Shown: positions 1-6,255 of the stretch, one piece after another
Layout: each line of letters starts with the position of its first letter
Numbering within the stretch: position 1 is the first letter of the stretch
DNA from: RGIG5057 sp964642045
GTDB lineage: Bacteria > Bacillota > Clostridia > TANB77 > CAG-465
Length of the DNA: 21,968 nt
Direction: 5' to 3'
Assembly (NCBI GenBank): GCA_964642045.1
Contig: CAZXLZ010000018.1
Span: 1-21,968 of the forward strand
Made by a program: the position numbers and the translations under genes
The notes under the pieces: generated by a model
Seen by the model: the letters and a program-made list of their open reading frames with translations, nothing else
What the model was told of the DNA's origin: nothing
Databases searched by the model: none

Positions 1-172
1 CATTTACAACTTCTAGAGATTTTATATGAAGTTCATTTATATAACCCATATCCATTTTAAATACTACTTGATTTATTGATGCAAAACCTTCTTTTCCATC
101 AAATACCTTAACCTCATTTTCTCTAACAGCAAATGGTGACACAGCTGTTTTTACTTCCTTATCATTTATCAT
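1..172 (-). CDS. Unknown protein, N-terminal 57 residues only
   Basis: Only the first 57 codons lie in the window; the gene runs off the left edge. The start is an ATG at 172, preceded by a strong AAGGAGG site at a normal distance. The visible residues begin MINDKEVKTAVSPFAVREN and are mostly polar, with no signal peptide or membrane segment. I do not recognise the family. A sigma-A type promoter lies about 95 bases upstream, so this is probably the first gene of a transcript that continues to the left. The codon choice is AT-rich like most of the window and unlike the G+C-richer gene at 444-899. Confidence 0.7.
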   Translation of the reverse strand, partial: MINDKEVKTAVSPFAVRENEVKVFDGKEGFASINQVVFKMDMGYINELHIKSLEVVN

Positions 173-266
173 AAAACATCCTCCTTAAATTTTATTATAA
201 ATTTAACGCATTACTAAGTCTAGTAATAAATTATATATATAGATATATTCCTACCTATACAATTAG

Positions 267-295
267 ATTATACTAAACATATTATTTTTATTCAA
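267..295 (-). promoter_or_regulatory. Sigma-A type promoter for the gene at 1-172
   Basis: Read on the minus strand, a TTGAAT -35 box (290-295) and a perfect TATAAT -10 box (267-272) are separated by 17 bp. The expected start is near 260, giving a leader of about 90 nt before the ATG at 172. Confidence 0.65.
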
Positions 296-406
296 GTAAG
301 TTTACTTTTCCAGAGTAAAAAAATGTTATTTTAAGTGTTATGTTACAGAAATATATCAGTTATATTATACTTTAATATTATGTATTTTTCATAAATTTAA
401 GCAAAA

Positions 407-437
407 TAAAATCCCGCAGCAATAACTGCGAGATTTT
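407..437 (-). terminator. Rho-independent terminator of the gene at 444-899
   Basis: A 7-bp stem (413-419 with 426-432, one G-U pair) with a 6-nt loop starts 11 bases past the stop codon at 444. On the minus strand it is followed by ATTTTATTTT. The plus strand also has T6 after the stem, so it could work in both directions. Confidence 0.75.
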
Positions 438-443
438 TTAAAG

Positions 444-899
444 TTAGCATGCTACTCTAGTATCTCCAGAGATAAGAATAGCGGGGACCTTTGATTTAAG
501 TCCTTTCTTCAACCTATCAAGCATTCCGCTTGTCTCAGCTGCATAAGTGACAGGCTTGCGAAAAGTACTTTTACATTCGAGTGACTGCGGGCAAAAGCTA
601 AGATAGCGACTTTCGCTCACCTGCAACTCGAGCGAAACGTCTTCTTCCATTTCGAAATTGAATGAGCTTATGCTCATTACCTCGTCCCAGCATACCCTGA
701 GAACTCTGAACTCATTCTGTGACTTCAAAAGTACCCAATATACGGGCTCCTTTTTAAGGCTATCAGAATAAACGCGAATTTTTTCCACGTTCATAAGATA
801 GGGAACATCCCGGCGGAACACATTATATGTTCCATTCTGCTGACTTTTCTCAACTACCAAAGCCTCTTGAATTTCGATAAAATTGGTTATTTCTGTCAT
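444..899 (-). CDS. Orphan protein of unknown function in a G+C-rich single-gene unit
   Basis: A 151-residue protein if started at the ATG at 899, which has GAGGAGG eight bases upstream. The in-frame ATG at 920 has no such site. The protein is soluble, acidic to neutral, and rich in aromatic, Glu and Ser residues, with three central-to-late Cys and the C-terminus DTRVAC. I see no signal peptide, membrane segment or motif I recognise. Base use is foreign: 541-720 counts 82 G+C of 180 (46%), against 52 of 180 in a stretch of xseA (1741-1920), and it uses CGG, CGA, CTC and AGC freely. It has its own consensus promoter, leader hairpin and terminator, so it is transcribed alone. This suggests recent acquisition, comparable to a phage moron gene or cargo gene. 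That comparison is inference, and no function can be given. Confidence 0.75.
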   Translation of the reverse strand: MTEITNFIEIQEALVVEKSQQNGTYNVFRRDVPYLMNVEKIRVYSDSLKKEPVYWVLLKSQNEFRVLRVCWDEVMSISSFNFEMEEDVSLELQVSESRYLSFCPQSLECKSTFRKPVTYAAETSGMLDRLKKGLKSKVPAILISGDTRVAC

Positions 900-921
900 A
901 AAATTATCCTCCTCAGTCATT

Positions 922-945
922 GCACCTAAAACGCTACCTAGGTGC
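922..945 (-). promoter_or_regulatory. Leader hairpin just upstream of the SD of the orphan gene
   Basis: A perfect 7-bp inverted repeat (GCACCTA at 922-928, TAGGTGC at 939-945) with a 10-nt loop. It lies between the promoter and the GAGGAGG site, within a leader of about 63 nt. It could stabilise the mRNA 5' end, regulate translation or bind a protein as an operator. The sequence does not decide which. Confidence 0.5.
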
Positions 946-968
946 GATAAAAAATATCTTACATTAAT

Positions 969-997
969 ATTATACCATTTTATGTTAACTTTGTCAA
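969..997 (-). promoter_or_regulatory. Perfect consensus sigma-A promoter for the orphan gene
   Basis: On the minus strand, TTGACA (992-997), a 17-bp spacer and TATAAT (969-974). The spacer contains the palindrome GTTAAC. A full consensus match predicts strong constitutive transcription starting near 962. Confidence 0.85.
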
Positions 998-1013
998 TAT
1001 ATATGCGAATATG

Positions 1014-1190
1014 TCATTGATTTTCATTCGTTTTTTTCTCTATTTCATTTACTTTCATTCTTTGCTCATCAATATCTGTCCATTTATACTGACTTCCAAC
1101 AAAATTAAAACCTTTTCTTGAACTATCTTTTTTCTGCTTTCTTGCTAAGATTTCTCTATCTACTAAATTAACCTTTTCTTTATCTTCCAT
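1014..1190 (-). CDS. Small 58-residue protein downstream of xseB
   Basis: An ATG at 1190 opens a 58-codon frame ending in TGA at 1014-1016. The product begins MEDKEKVNLVDREILARKQK and is highly charged, with a central aromatic patch (GFNFVGSQYKWTDID). It has no membrane segment and I recognise no family. Codon use matches the neighbouring housekeeping genes, and it directly follows xseB in the same direction. An AGGTGA ribosome binding site lies eight bases before the ATG, but it is the 3' arm of the hairpin at 1195-1224, so translation may depend on that hairpin opening. It has no promoter of its own that I can see. It is either a real small protein of the xse operon or a chance frame; the codon pattern and binding site favour real. 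Confidence 0.5.
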   Translation of the reverse strand: MEDKEKVNLVDREILARKQKKDSSRKGFNFVGSQYKWTDIDEQRMKVNEIEKKTNENQ

Positions 1191-1224
1191 AAAAAAATCA
1201 CCTAAATATATTTTTAGATGATTT
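1191..1224 (-). terminator. Terminator-like hairpin after xseB, overlapping the SD of the next ORF
   Basis: A 12-bp stem (1213-1224 with 1195-1206, one G-U pair) and a 6-nt loop, followed on the minus strand by seven T (1191-1197). It lies just past the xseB stop at 1232, so it is probably the main end of the asp23-xseB transcript. Confidence 0.65.
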
Positions 1225-1231
1225 TCTATAT

Positions 1232-1462
1232 TTATTCTTCTACATTAAACTCTTCTTCTTTAAGCTCTCCATCTTCATTAGTAATTAATATATTTATTTT
1301 CTTTTCAGCTTTTTCTAATTTATCGCTAGCGACTTTAGAAAGTTTTATACCTTTTTCAAATTCTGAAATAGATTCTTCTAAACTTAAATTGCCACTTTCT
1401 AATTTTCTTACAACTTCCTCTAAAGATGACATATTTTCTTCAAAACTTTCTTCTTTTTTCAT
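1232..1462 (-). CDS. xseB: Exodeoxyribonuclease VII small subunit
   Basis: A 76-residue protein of the usual XseB length. The signature region is FEENMSSLEEVVRKLESGNL near residues 7-26, followed by SLEESISEFEKGIKL and a charged helical tail. XseB binds several copies per XseA subunit to form exonuclease VII, which degrades single-stranded DNA from either end into short oligonucleotides in the cytoplasm. Its ATG at 1462 directly abuts the xseA stop codon (1463-1465). Its GGAGG site lies inside the last xseA codons, so the two are probably translationally coupled. The protein is nearly all helical and has no catalytic residues, as expected for the family. Confidence 0.95.
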   Translation of the reverse strand: MKKEESFEENMSSLEEVVRKLESGNLSLEESISEFEKGIKLSKVASDKLEKAEKKINILITNEDGELKEEEFNVEE

Positions 1463-2662
1463 TTAATTTACCTCCGTAACCTTAGCTTTTATATTTCCAT
1501 CTACTACTGTAATTTTTAACTCTTCTCCTACTGAAATATCTTCTTTTTTAGTTATAACTGTTCCTTCTTCACTTTGAGCTATAATATATCCACGAGAAAG
1601 TGTCTTAAGCGGACTCATGGCATCTAGTTTAGAAATAGTGCTTAAATATCTTGACTTTTCTTTTTGAACTTTTAAACTAAGTATACTTTCTATCTTCTTT
1701 ATATCTAAATCTATTTTCATCCTTGAGCTCATAATTTTATCAAGTGGTATTTTTTCAAGTCTAGATTTCTTTATTTGATTAAGTTTTTCATACTTTAGAT
1801 TTAAATTGTTCTGCACAGCTTTTATACATCTTAATTTTAAAATATCTATCCTAGATATAATTTCTGACATATTAGGATATACAAGTTCTGCTGCTGCAGA
1901 TGGAGTTGGCGCCCTTAAATCAGATACAAAATCGCAAATTGTAAAATCAGTTTCATGACCAACAGCTGATACTATTGGTATATTAGAATCATATATCTGC
2001 CTTGCTATTTCCTCATCATTAAAGCCAAAAAGATCTTCAAATGATCCTCCACCTCTTGCAATTATAATAACATCCACATTATTTAATCTGTTAAGCTCTT
2101 TTATTCCTTGAACTACTGTATCTTTAACATTTACACCTTGTGTTGCAGCTGGATATATAAGTAGATTGACTCTATTAAACCTTCTTGTGCTTACATTTAT
2201 TATATCTCTTATTACTGCACCAGTCTTAGATGTAATAACTCCTACTCTTTTTGGAAGAAAAGGAATCCTTTTTTTGTGAGATTCATCAAATAGTCCTTCT
2301 TTTTCAAGTTTTGCTTTAAGTTGTTCATACTTTTGATATAATTCTCCTAATCCTTCTTTGGCAATATCATGACAATATATCTGATAAGTACCATTTGCCT
2401 CATATACTGCAACTTGTCCAGTAACTACCACTTTCATTCCGTCTGCTAAATTAAATTTTAAACTAGAAGCATAACTTTTAAACATCACACATTTTACACA
2501 GCTACTTTCATCTTTTAATGTAAAATATAGATGCCCTGTATAATGTGGTTTAAAGTTAGTTATTTCACCTCTAATAGATATATTAAATAAAACGGTGTTT
2601 TTTTCAAACACCATTTTAAGATATTTATTAAGCTGAGTTACACTATATACTTTAGGTTCCAT
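1463..2662 (-). CDS. xseA: Exodeoxyribonuclease VII large subunit
   Basis: A 399-residue catalytic subunit of exonuclease VII. An OB-fold DNA-binding domain covers about residues 1-100 (VTQLNKYLK, NISIRGEITNFK). The catalytic domain follows, with the GVITSKTGAVIRDI motif at 141-154, RGGGSFEDL at 203-211, GHETDFTICD at 235-244 and APTPSAAAE at 251-259. A helical region that binds XseB follows, and the C-terminus carries the usual SPLKTLSRGYII element. All expected motifs are present and the length is normal. The ATG at 2662 has an AGGAGGG site upstream, and the gene sits 29 bp after nusB in the same operon. The enzyme acts in mismatch repair and DNA damage processing. Confidence 0.97.
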   Translation of the reverse strand: MEPKVYSVTQLNKYLKMVFEKNTVLFNISIRGEITNFKPHYTGHLYFTLKDESSCVKCVMFKSYASSLKFNLADGMKVVVTGQVAVYEANGTYQIYCHDIAKEGLGELYQKYEQLKAKLEKEGLFDESHKKRIPFLPKRVGVITSKTGAVIRDIINVSTRRFNRVNLLIYPAATQGVNVKDTVVQGIKELNRLNNVDVIIIARGGGSFEDLFGFNDEEIARQIYDSNIPIVSAVGHETDFTICDFVSDLRAPTPSAAAELVYPNMSEIISRIDILKLRCIKAVQNNLNLKYEKLNQIKKSRLEKIPLDKIMSSRMKIDLDIKKIESILSLKVQKEKSRYLSTISKLDAMSPLKTLSRGYIIAQSEEGTVITKKEDISVGEELKITVVDGNIKAKVTEVN

Positions 2663-2691
2663 TTAGCCCTCCTATATAATAATATTGTTAT

Positions 2692-3087
2692 CTAATTAAC
2701 AACTTTTGCTAAAAGACCATTAACAAAGCTATGCGACTTATCATCTCCATACGCTTTAGCAAGTTCAACTGCTTCATTTACACTAACTTTATAAGGAACA
2801 CTTCTATCAAACTTTATCTCATAAATAGCAAGTCTTAGAAGTGCTAAATCTACCTTAGATATTCTATCTATAGTCCACCCTTTAAGATTAGAAAGTATAT
2901 ATTTATCAATTTCACTTAAATTATTTATAACACCATTTACAGTATGTACAATATACTCTCTATCATCACTATCGAACTTAGTGTCTTCTTCTAAACTTTC
3001 TATCATTTTATCAATATTATATTCATTTTCAAACCCAATTTGAAAAATACATTTAAATGCATTTTCTCTTGCTTTTTTTCTTCCCAT
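2692..3087 (-). CDS. nusB: Transcription antitermination factor NusB
   Basis: A 131-residue, mostly helical RNA-binding protein of normal NusB length. It starts MGRKKARENAFKCIFQIGFE, the conserved N-terminal helix, and has LSEIDKYILSNLKGWTIDRISKVDLALLRLAIYEI-type motifs near residues 57-92. The C-terminal part carries the SVNEAVELAKAYGDDKSHSFVNGLL segment diagnostic of the family. NusB binds the boxA RNA element together with ribosomal protein S10 (NusE) and supports antitermination and assembly of rRNA transcripts. It lies between the asp23/amaP genes and xseAB, a common clostridial arrangement. The ATG at 3087 is preceded by a moderate AGGG site. Confidence 0.96.
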   Translation of the reverse strand: MGRKKARENAFKCIFQIGFENEYNIDKMIESLEEDTKFDSDDREYIVHTVNGVINNLSEIDKYILSNLKGWTIDRISKVDLALLRLAIYEIKFDRSVPYKVSVNEAVELAKAYGDDKSHSFVNGLLAKVVN

Positions 3088-3114
3088 GTTTTATCCCTAC
3101 TAAAAATTTATATA

Positions 3115-3402
3115 TTATTTATCCTTAGAAGACTCTTTATCTTCCTTTTTTTCATAATAATATACATTGCCTTCTTTTCTAAATTCACTACTAGAATCAA
3201 ATTTATCTTTTATATTAAATTTTCCATCTTGAAGTTTCTTGCCAAAGAATATAGCAATAGCTACTAAAATAACAAGTACCGCTACTTCTGCCAGAACTTT
3301 TAAGAAGCCTATGGCATATAAGAATATTACTATAATAACTAGAGTAATTATATACTTATTTTTTATTATATAATCTAGTAACTCTTTTAAAACTTTCTTC
3401 AT
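3115..3402 (-). CDS. Small membrane protein, DUF2273-like, of the asp23-amaP cluster
   Basis: A 95-residue protein. After a short basic N-terminus, two close hydrophobic segments occupy about residues 17-36 and 37-52, separated by a Gly-Phe-Leu-Lys turn. A hydrophilic, Lys/Glu/Ser-rich cytoplasmic-type tail follows (residues 53-95). In clostridia this slot between amaP and nusB usually holds a DUF2273 protein, and the double-spanning start fits. The charged tail makes it longer than the usual 60 or so residues, so it may be a variant or a different small membrane protein. Its place suggests a role with AmaP and Asp23 at the membrane. The exact function is unknown. Confidence 0.65.
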   Translation of the reverse strand: MKKVLKELLDYIIKNKYIITLVIIVIFLYAIGFLKVLAEVAVLVILVAIAIFFGKKLQDGKFNIKDKFDSSSEFRKEGNVYYYEKKEDKESSKDK

Positions 3403-3422
3403 TTAACTACTCCTATCCTATT

Positions 3423-3983
3423 TTAAGATACTGATTTTTCAGATTTATCTTGCTGACTTACTACCCCTTTTATTTTAACATTTACTTCTTTAAGTTCAAC
3501 AGTAGTTTGTTTTAAAATTGCATTTTTAATATCCTCTTGAAGTTTTGTCATAATAGTTGGAACTACAGTATCTGGTAAAATATATGTAAGAACGCTTGCA
3601 GTAATTCCATCTTCTGCTATTACAACAGAAACTTTATAATTTTTTAGTGACGCATAGGATCTTGCAACATTTACCACTATGCTCTCAAAAGTCTCTTTTG
3701 AAATATACACATTTCCTGATTCTCTTTTTATAGCAACTCCTGTTTTTATCTGATTTTTATCTTGAACTATAGCAAAAATAGCTATCAAAGATAAAATACT
3801 TACAAGTGCTGATACTCCTAAAACGTATATTTCATTGTTAAAAATAAAAGTAATTATAGTATCTGCTATCTTGTTTAAATTTATGAAATTAACACTTCCT
3901 AGTATTAATGACATTGATATAACAAAAACACATATTGCACAAAGTTTTAATATAATTTCTCTAAATATCTTCAATTTTATCAC
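3423..3983 (-). CDS. amaP: Alkaline shock response membrane anchor protein AmaP
   Basis: A 186-residue protein with two transmembrane helices near residues 9-31 and 50-73. A cytoplasmic domain follows with strands and helices resembling Asp23 (GNVYISKETFESIVVNVA near residues 90-107, and VNVKIKGVV near 167-175). In Staphylococcus, AmaP anchors Asp23 to the inner face of the membrane. The gene directly follows the Asp23/Gls24 gene with a 6-bp gap, which supports the pairing. It belongs to the operon driven by the promoter at 4491-4519. The family is assigned from architecture and context; the sequence itself diverges strongly among species. Confidence 0.8.
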   Translation of the reverse strand: MIKLKIFREIILKLCAICVFVISMSLILGSVNFINLNKIADTIITFIFNNEIYVLGVSALVSILSLIAIFAIVQDKNQIKTGVAIKRESGNVYISKETFESIVVNVARSYASLKNYKVSVVIAEDGITASVLTYILPDTVVPTIMTKLQEDIKNAILKQTTVELKEVNVKIKGVVSQQDKSEKSVS

Positions 3984-3989
3984 CTAAAC

Positions 3990-4448
3990 TTAAATCTCTT
4001 CTTCTGAAGCATCTACTTTTACTGATTTTGAATCTTTTGCTGGTTTATCAAATATAATGCCTTGTACATTTATATTAACTGCTGAAACTTCAAGTCCAGT
4101 CATAGTTTCAACTGATTTTTTTACAGAGTTCTGTGCAGACCATGCTACATCTGGTATTCTTACTCCATATTTTACATTAACAAACAAATCAATTACAACT
4201 TTTTTTCCTTCTAAAGATACTTTTACACCTTTTGAATATTTTTTGCTTGAACCAAGTATTTGATTTATTCCATCAACAAATCCTAAAGTCATTCCTGCAA
4301 TTCCATCAACTTCACTAGTTGCAAGTCCTGCAATAATTCCTATTACATCTTCTGAGATGTTTAAATTTGTAGCTATTTCTATATTGCTATCTTCATTTAA
4401 AGCTTGCTCTACTACTTCTTCATTTGTTTTTTCTTCACTTTTACTCAT
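3990..4448 (-). CDS. Asp23/Gls24 family envelope stress response protein
   Basis: A 152-residue soluble protein with the Asp23 fold. An acidic N-terminal extension is followed by NLNISEDVIGIIAGLATSEV (about residues 28-47), GIAGM, GVKVSLEGKKVVIDLFVNV (about 74-92), YGVRIPDVAWSAQNSVKKSVE (about 94-114) and VSAVNINVQGIIF. These are the conserved blocks of the family. Asp23-type proteins form filaments bound to the membrane through AmaP and respond to alkaline or envelope stress. The gene is first in the operon asp23-amaP-small membrane protein-nusB-xseA-xseB. The ATG at 4448 has a perfect AGGAGG site, with a 7-bp hairpin just upstream of it. Confidence 0.93.
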   Translation of the reverse strand: MSKSEEKTNEEVVEQALNEDSNIEIATNLNISEDVIGIIAGLATSEVDGIAGMTLGFVDGINQILGSSKKYSKGVKVSLEGKKVVIDLFVNVKYGVRIPDVAWSAQNSVKKSVETMTGLEVSAVNINVQGIIFDKPAKDSKSVKVDASEEEI

Positions 4449-4461
4449 AACAATACCTCCT

Positions 4462-4479
4462 AAAATGCCAAAGCATTTT
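4462..4479 (-). promoter_or_regulatory. Leader hairpin next to the asp23 ribosome binding site
   Basis: A perfect 7-bp inverted repeat, AAAATGC (4462-4468) and GCATTTT (4473-4479), with a 4-nt loop, directly followed on the minus strand by the AGGAGG site. It is a possible mRNA-stabilising or translation-tuning structure. Confidence 0.4.
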
Positions 4480-4490
4480 TATATAGATAC

Positions 4491-4519
4491 ATTATACAAT
4501 AGTTTGTGTAAAAAGTCAC
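4491..4519 (-). promoter_or_regulatory. Sigma-A type promoter of the asp23-xseB operon
   Basis: On the minus strand, GTGACT (4514-4519), 17 bp, TATAAT (4491-4496). The -10 box is perfect; the -35 box matches four of six positions. No other promoter is evident inside the operon. Confidence 0.65.
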
Positions 4520-4596
4520 GTATTTAAGAAAAAAATATTATTAATTTTATAAAATTATTACTTAAATAGTAATTATTTCAAATATGCAAAAGATAA

Positions 4597-4633
4597 AATC
4601 AAGAAAGTACCTACAAAAGATACCTTCTTGATT
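4597..4633 (-). terminator. Terminator of the CmpB-like gene
   Basis: A 15-bp stem (4619-4633 with 4597-4611, two G-U pairs) and a 7-nt loop, followed on the minus strand by TTTATCTTTT. It begins 5 bases after the stop codon at 4638. Confidence 0.8.
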
Positions 4634-4637
4634 CTAT

Positions 4638-5288
4638 TTATACTACATACTTTTTATTATTAAATATTTTATCCATAAATTCATCTGGATAGTATTTATC
4701 TAAAAATACATCAAACCTGTTTTTAGGTAAAATATCATTTTTTCTTTCAAGCTGCCTACTTGATGCTATCCAAGATATTAATATATTAAATATCATAAAT
4801 ATAACAAGTATTACTGTAATTATCCTTAATGCTTTATTATCTACTATTAATTTTAATTTCTGAACTAAAGGATCTATACACGCAATGTAAAAAATTCCAG
4901 AAAGTCCCCAATATGTGCAATGAAGTAAGCTAGTCCTACCATTTAAATTAAATGTAAGATCTGAATAATCCCATGATACTGAGCCAAACAGTTTTTCTTG
5001 CAAAAACGAAAATATATATTCTGTTATGCCACCAAGTACAGCAGTAACAAAGAAAATTAATAATTTATTTTTTATTTTTAAATTATCTATAACTAAATAA
5101 TATAATACTGCTCCTACTCCATATATTGGTATAAATGGACCATATACTAACCCTTGTCTTAATTCAAAGTATCCATTTTTTAAAAAGAAAAATGCTATTT
5201 CAAATACGTATCCCACTATGCTTCCTATAAAAAATATCCAAAATATAGTTATAAGCTGTTTTATTAATTTACCTTTTTCTTTTTCCAT
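4638..5288 (-). CDS. CmpB-type putative ABC transporter permease (PF06541-like)
   Basis: A 216-residue integral membrane protein with about five transmembrane helices (roughly residues 12-36, 47-67, 76-95, 125-140 and 155-175). The conserved block GLVYGPFIPIYGVGAVLYY (residues 46-64), the EYIFSFLQEKLFG...WDYSD block, and the LNGRTSLLHCTYWG block are typical of the family called putative ABC-transporter type IV or CmpB. No ATPase partner is adjacent and the true role is unsettled; the family name rests on weak functional evidence. It has its own GAGGG site, upstream promoter candidate and terminator, so it appears monocistronic. The length is normal. Confidence 0.8.
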   Translation of the reverse strand: MEKEKGKLIKQLITIFWIFFIGSIVGYVFEIAFFFLKNGYFELRQGLVYGPFIPIYGVGAVLYYLVIDNLKIKNKLLIFFVTAVLGGITEYIFSFLQEKLFGSVSWDYSDLTFNLNGRTSLLHCTYWGLSGIFYIACIDPLVQKLKLIVDNKALRIITVILVIFMIFNILISWIASSRQLERKNDILPKNRFDVFLDKYYPDEFMDKIFNNKKYVV

Positions 5289-5358
5289 TTCATTATCCCT
5301 CTTTATTTTGTTGCCATGTAGTTATTATATATTGAGAATTTTGTCTATATTTATATAG

Positions 5359-5387
5359 ATGATATCATAATATAAAATATTTTTCAA
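5359..5387 (-). promoter_or_regulatory. Possible sigma-A promoter for the CmpB-like gene
   Basis: On the minus strand, TTGAAA (5382-5387), 17 bp, TATCAT (5359-5364). It is the best match between this gene and the one upstream. The region is so AT-rich that chance matches are likely. Confidence 0.4.
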
Positions 5388-5440
5388 TTATATATAATTA
5401 TTTTAGTGTAAAATAACCAGGCCTTAATAATATAATTTTT

Positions 5441-6067
5441 CTATTTAACTTTCACCCCTATAAGATACATAAGCTCTTGCATTTGAAATGTATCAATTAT
5501 AGCTCCTTTTATATCTTCTAATGAAATAGATATTCCACTTATTTCACAATTAGAAAGGTCTACCTTATTCAAACTTGTTTTATAAAACTGAGCACTTTGA
5601 AAATCTACACCTTTCAAAGTCATATTCTTTATTTTTACATTTTGAAAATAACTATTTACCATTTTTACTTCTTCAAATTTAGTATCTGATAAACTTGTCA
5701 TATAAATATTTATATAACTATTATTTGAGCCTATAAAATATACAGTTGATAACATACTTTCTGAGATGCTAGTTCCATAAAGCTTACAATTATTAAATAA
5801 ACATCTAATAAATGTACAGTTATAAAATGTAGCACCACCAAAATCACAATTTTCAAAAATAACATCACTAAATGCAACTTTTTCAAATTTACTATTTTGC
5901 ATAATTATATTTTTTAACTTACAATATTTAAACTCTACTTTTTCAAAATTTCTGGTTTTTAAATCCTCTTTTGTAAAACTTAAGTGTTCTAAATCTGTAT
6001 CTTCCTCTATGCTAGATAATGTGCCAATTTGCAGATTTTTTAGATTTTCTTTTAATTTTATAATATC
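5441..6067 (-). CDS. Pentapeptide repeat protein
   Basis: The coding frame opens with GTG at 6068-6070 (the printed start is the next codon), which has a GAGG site nine bases upstream, and gives 209 residues. From about residue 30 to 185 the chain follows the A(D/N)LXX-like five-residue periodicity with Phe or Leu at the centre: FEKVEFKYCKLKN, FENCDFGGATFYNCTF, FNNCKLYGTSI, VDFQSAQFYKTSLNKVDLSNC. Such repeats fold into a right-handed quadrilateral beta-helix. Cys is unusually frequent at repeat positions. The C-terminal cap, with an EDIKGAIIDTFQMQELMYLIGV-like segment, is common in this family. Some relatives such as Qnr and MfpA mimic DNA and protect gyrase, but most have unknown roles and nothing here points to quinolone protection. 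It has its own extended -10 promoter; no clear terminator was found. Confidence 0.88.
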   Translation of the reverse strand, partial: DIIKLKENLKNLQIGTLSSIEEDTDLEHLSFTKEDLKTRNFEKVEFKYCKLKNIIMQNSKFEKVAFSDVIFENCDFGGATFYNCTFIRCLFNNCKLYGTSISESMLSTVYFIGSNNSYINIYMTSLSDTKFEEVKMVNSYFQNVKIKNMTLKGVDFQSAQFYKTSLNKVDLSNCEISGISISLEDIKGAIIDTFQMQELMYLIGVKVK

Positions 6068-6096
6068 CACTTTACTTACCTCTTTATTTAAGTTTT

Positions 6097-6105
6097 AGTA
6101 TATCA
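6097..6105 (-). promoter_or_regulatory. Extended -10 promoter for the pentapeptide gene
   Basis: On the minus strand, TGATATACT: a TATACT -10 box (6097-6102) with the TGn extension (6103-6105). No good -35 box lies 17 bp upstream, which fits an extended -10 promoter. The GTG start is about 27 bases downstream. Confidence 0.5.
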
Positions 6106-6155
6106 GAAATTTATATAAAATACTACTGTTTTAGTTATAATTTTATATATAGAAA

Positions 6156-6180
6156 ATCTCGATATTTAAAATACCGAGAT
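6156..6180 (-). terminator. Terminator-like hairpin after the permease-protease gene
   Basis: An 11-bp stem (6170-6180 with 6156-6166, one G-U pair) and a 3-nt loop, about 75 bases past the stop at 6256. The T-tract after it is short and broken (TTTCTATATATA), so termination may be partial. Confidence 0.55.
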
Positions 6181-6255
6181 CTTCTTAACACTATTCATTA
6201 GATTTCTTTAACAGTATAATTATCACATTTAATTGTTATAAATATAATTTTTGTA

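Noticed and set aside
5400..5440. GGCCT-centred inverted repeat after the pentapeptide gene as a terminator
   Set aside because: The palindrome is only six bases and the flanks do not pair, so no stable stem forms.
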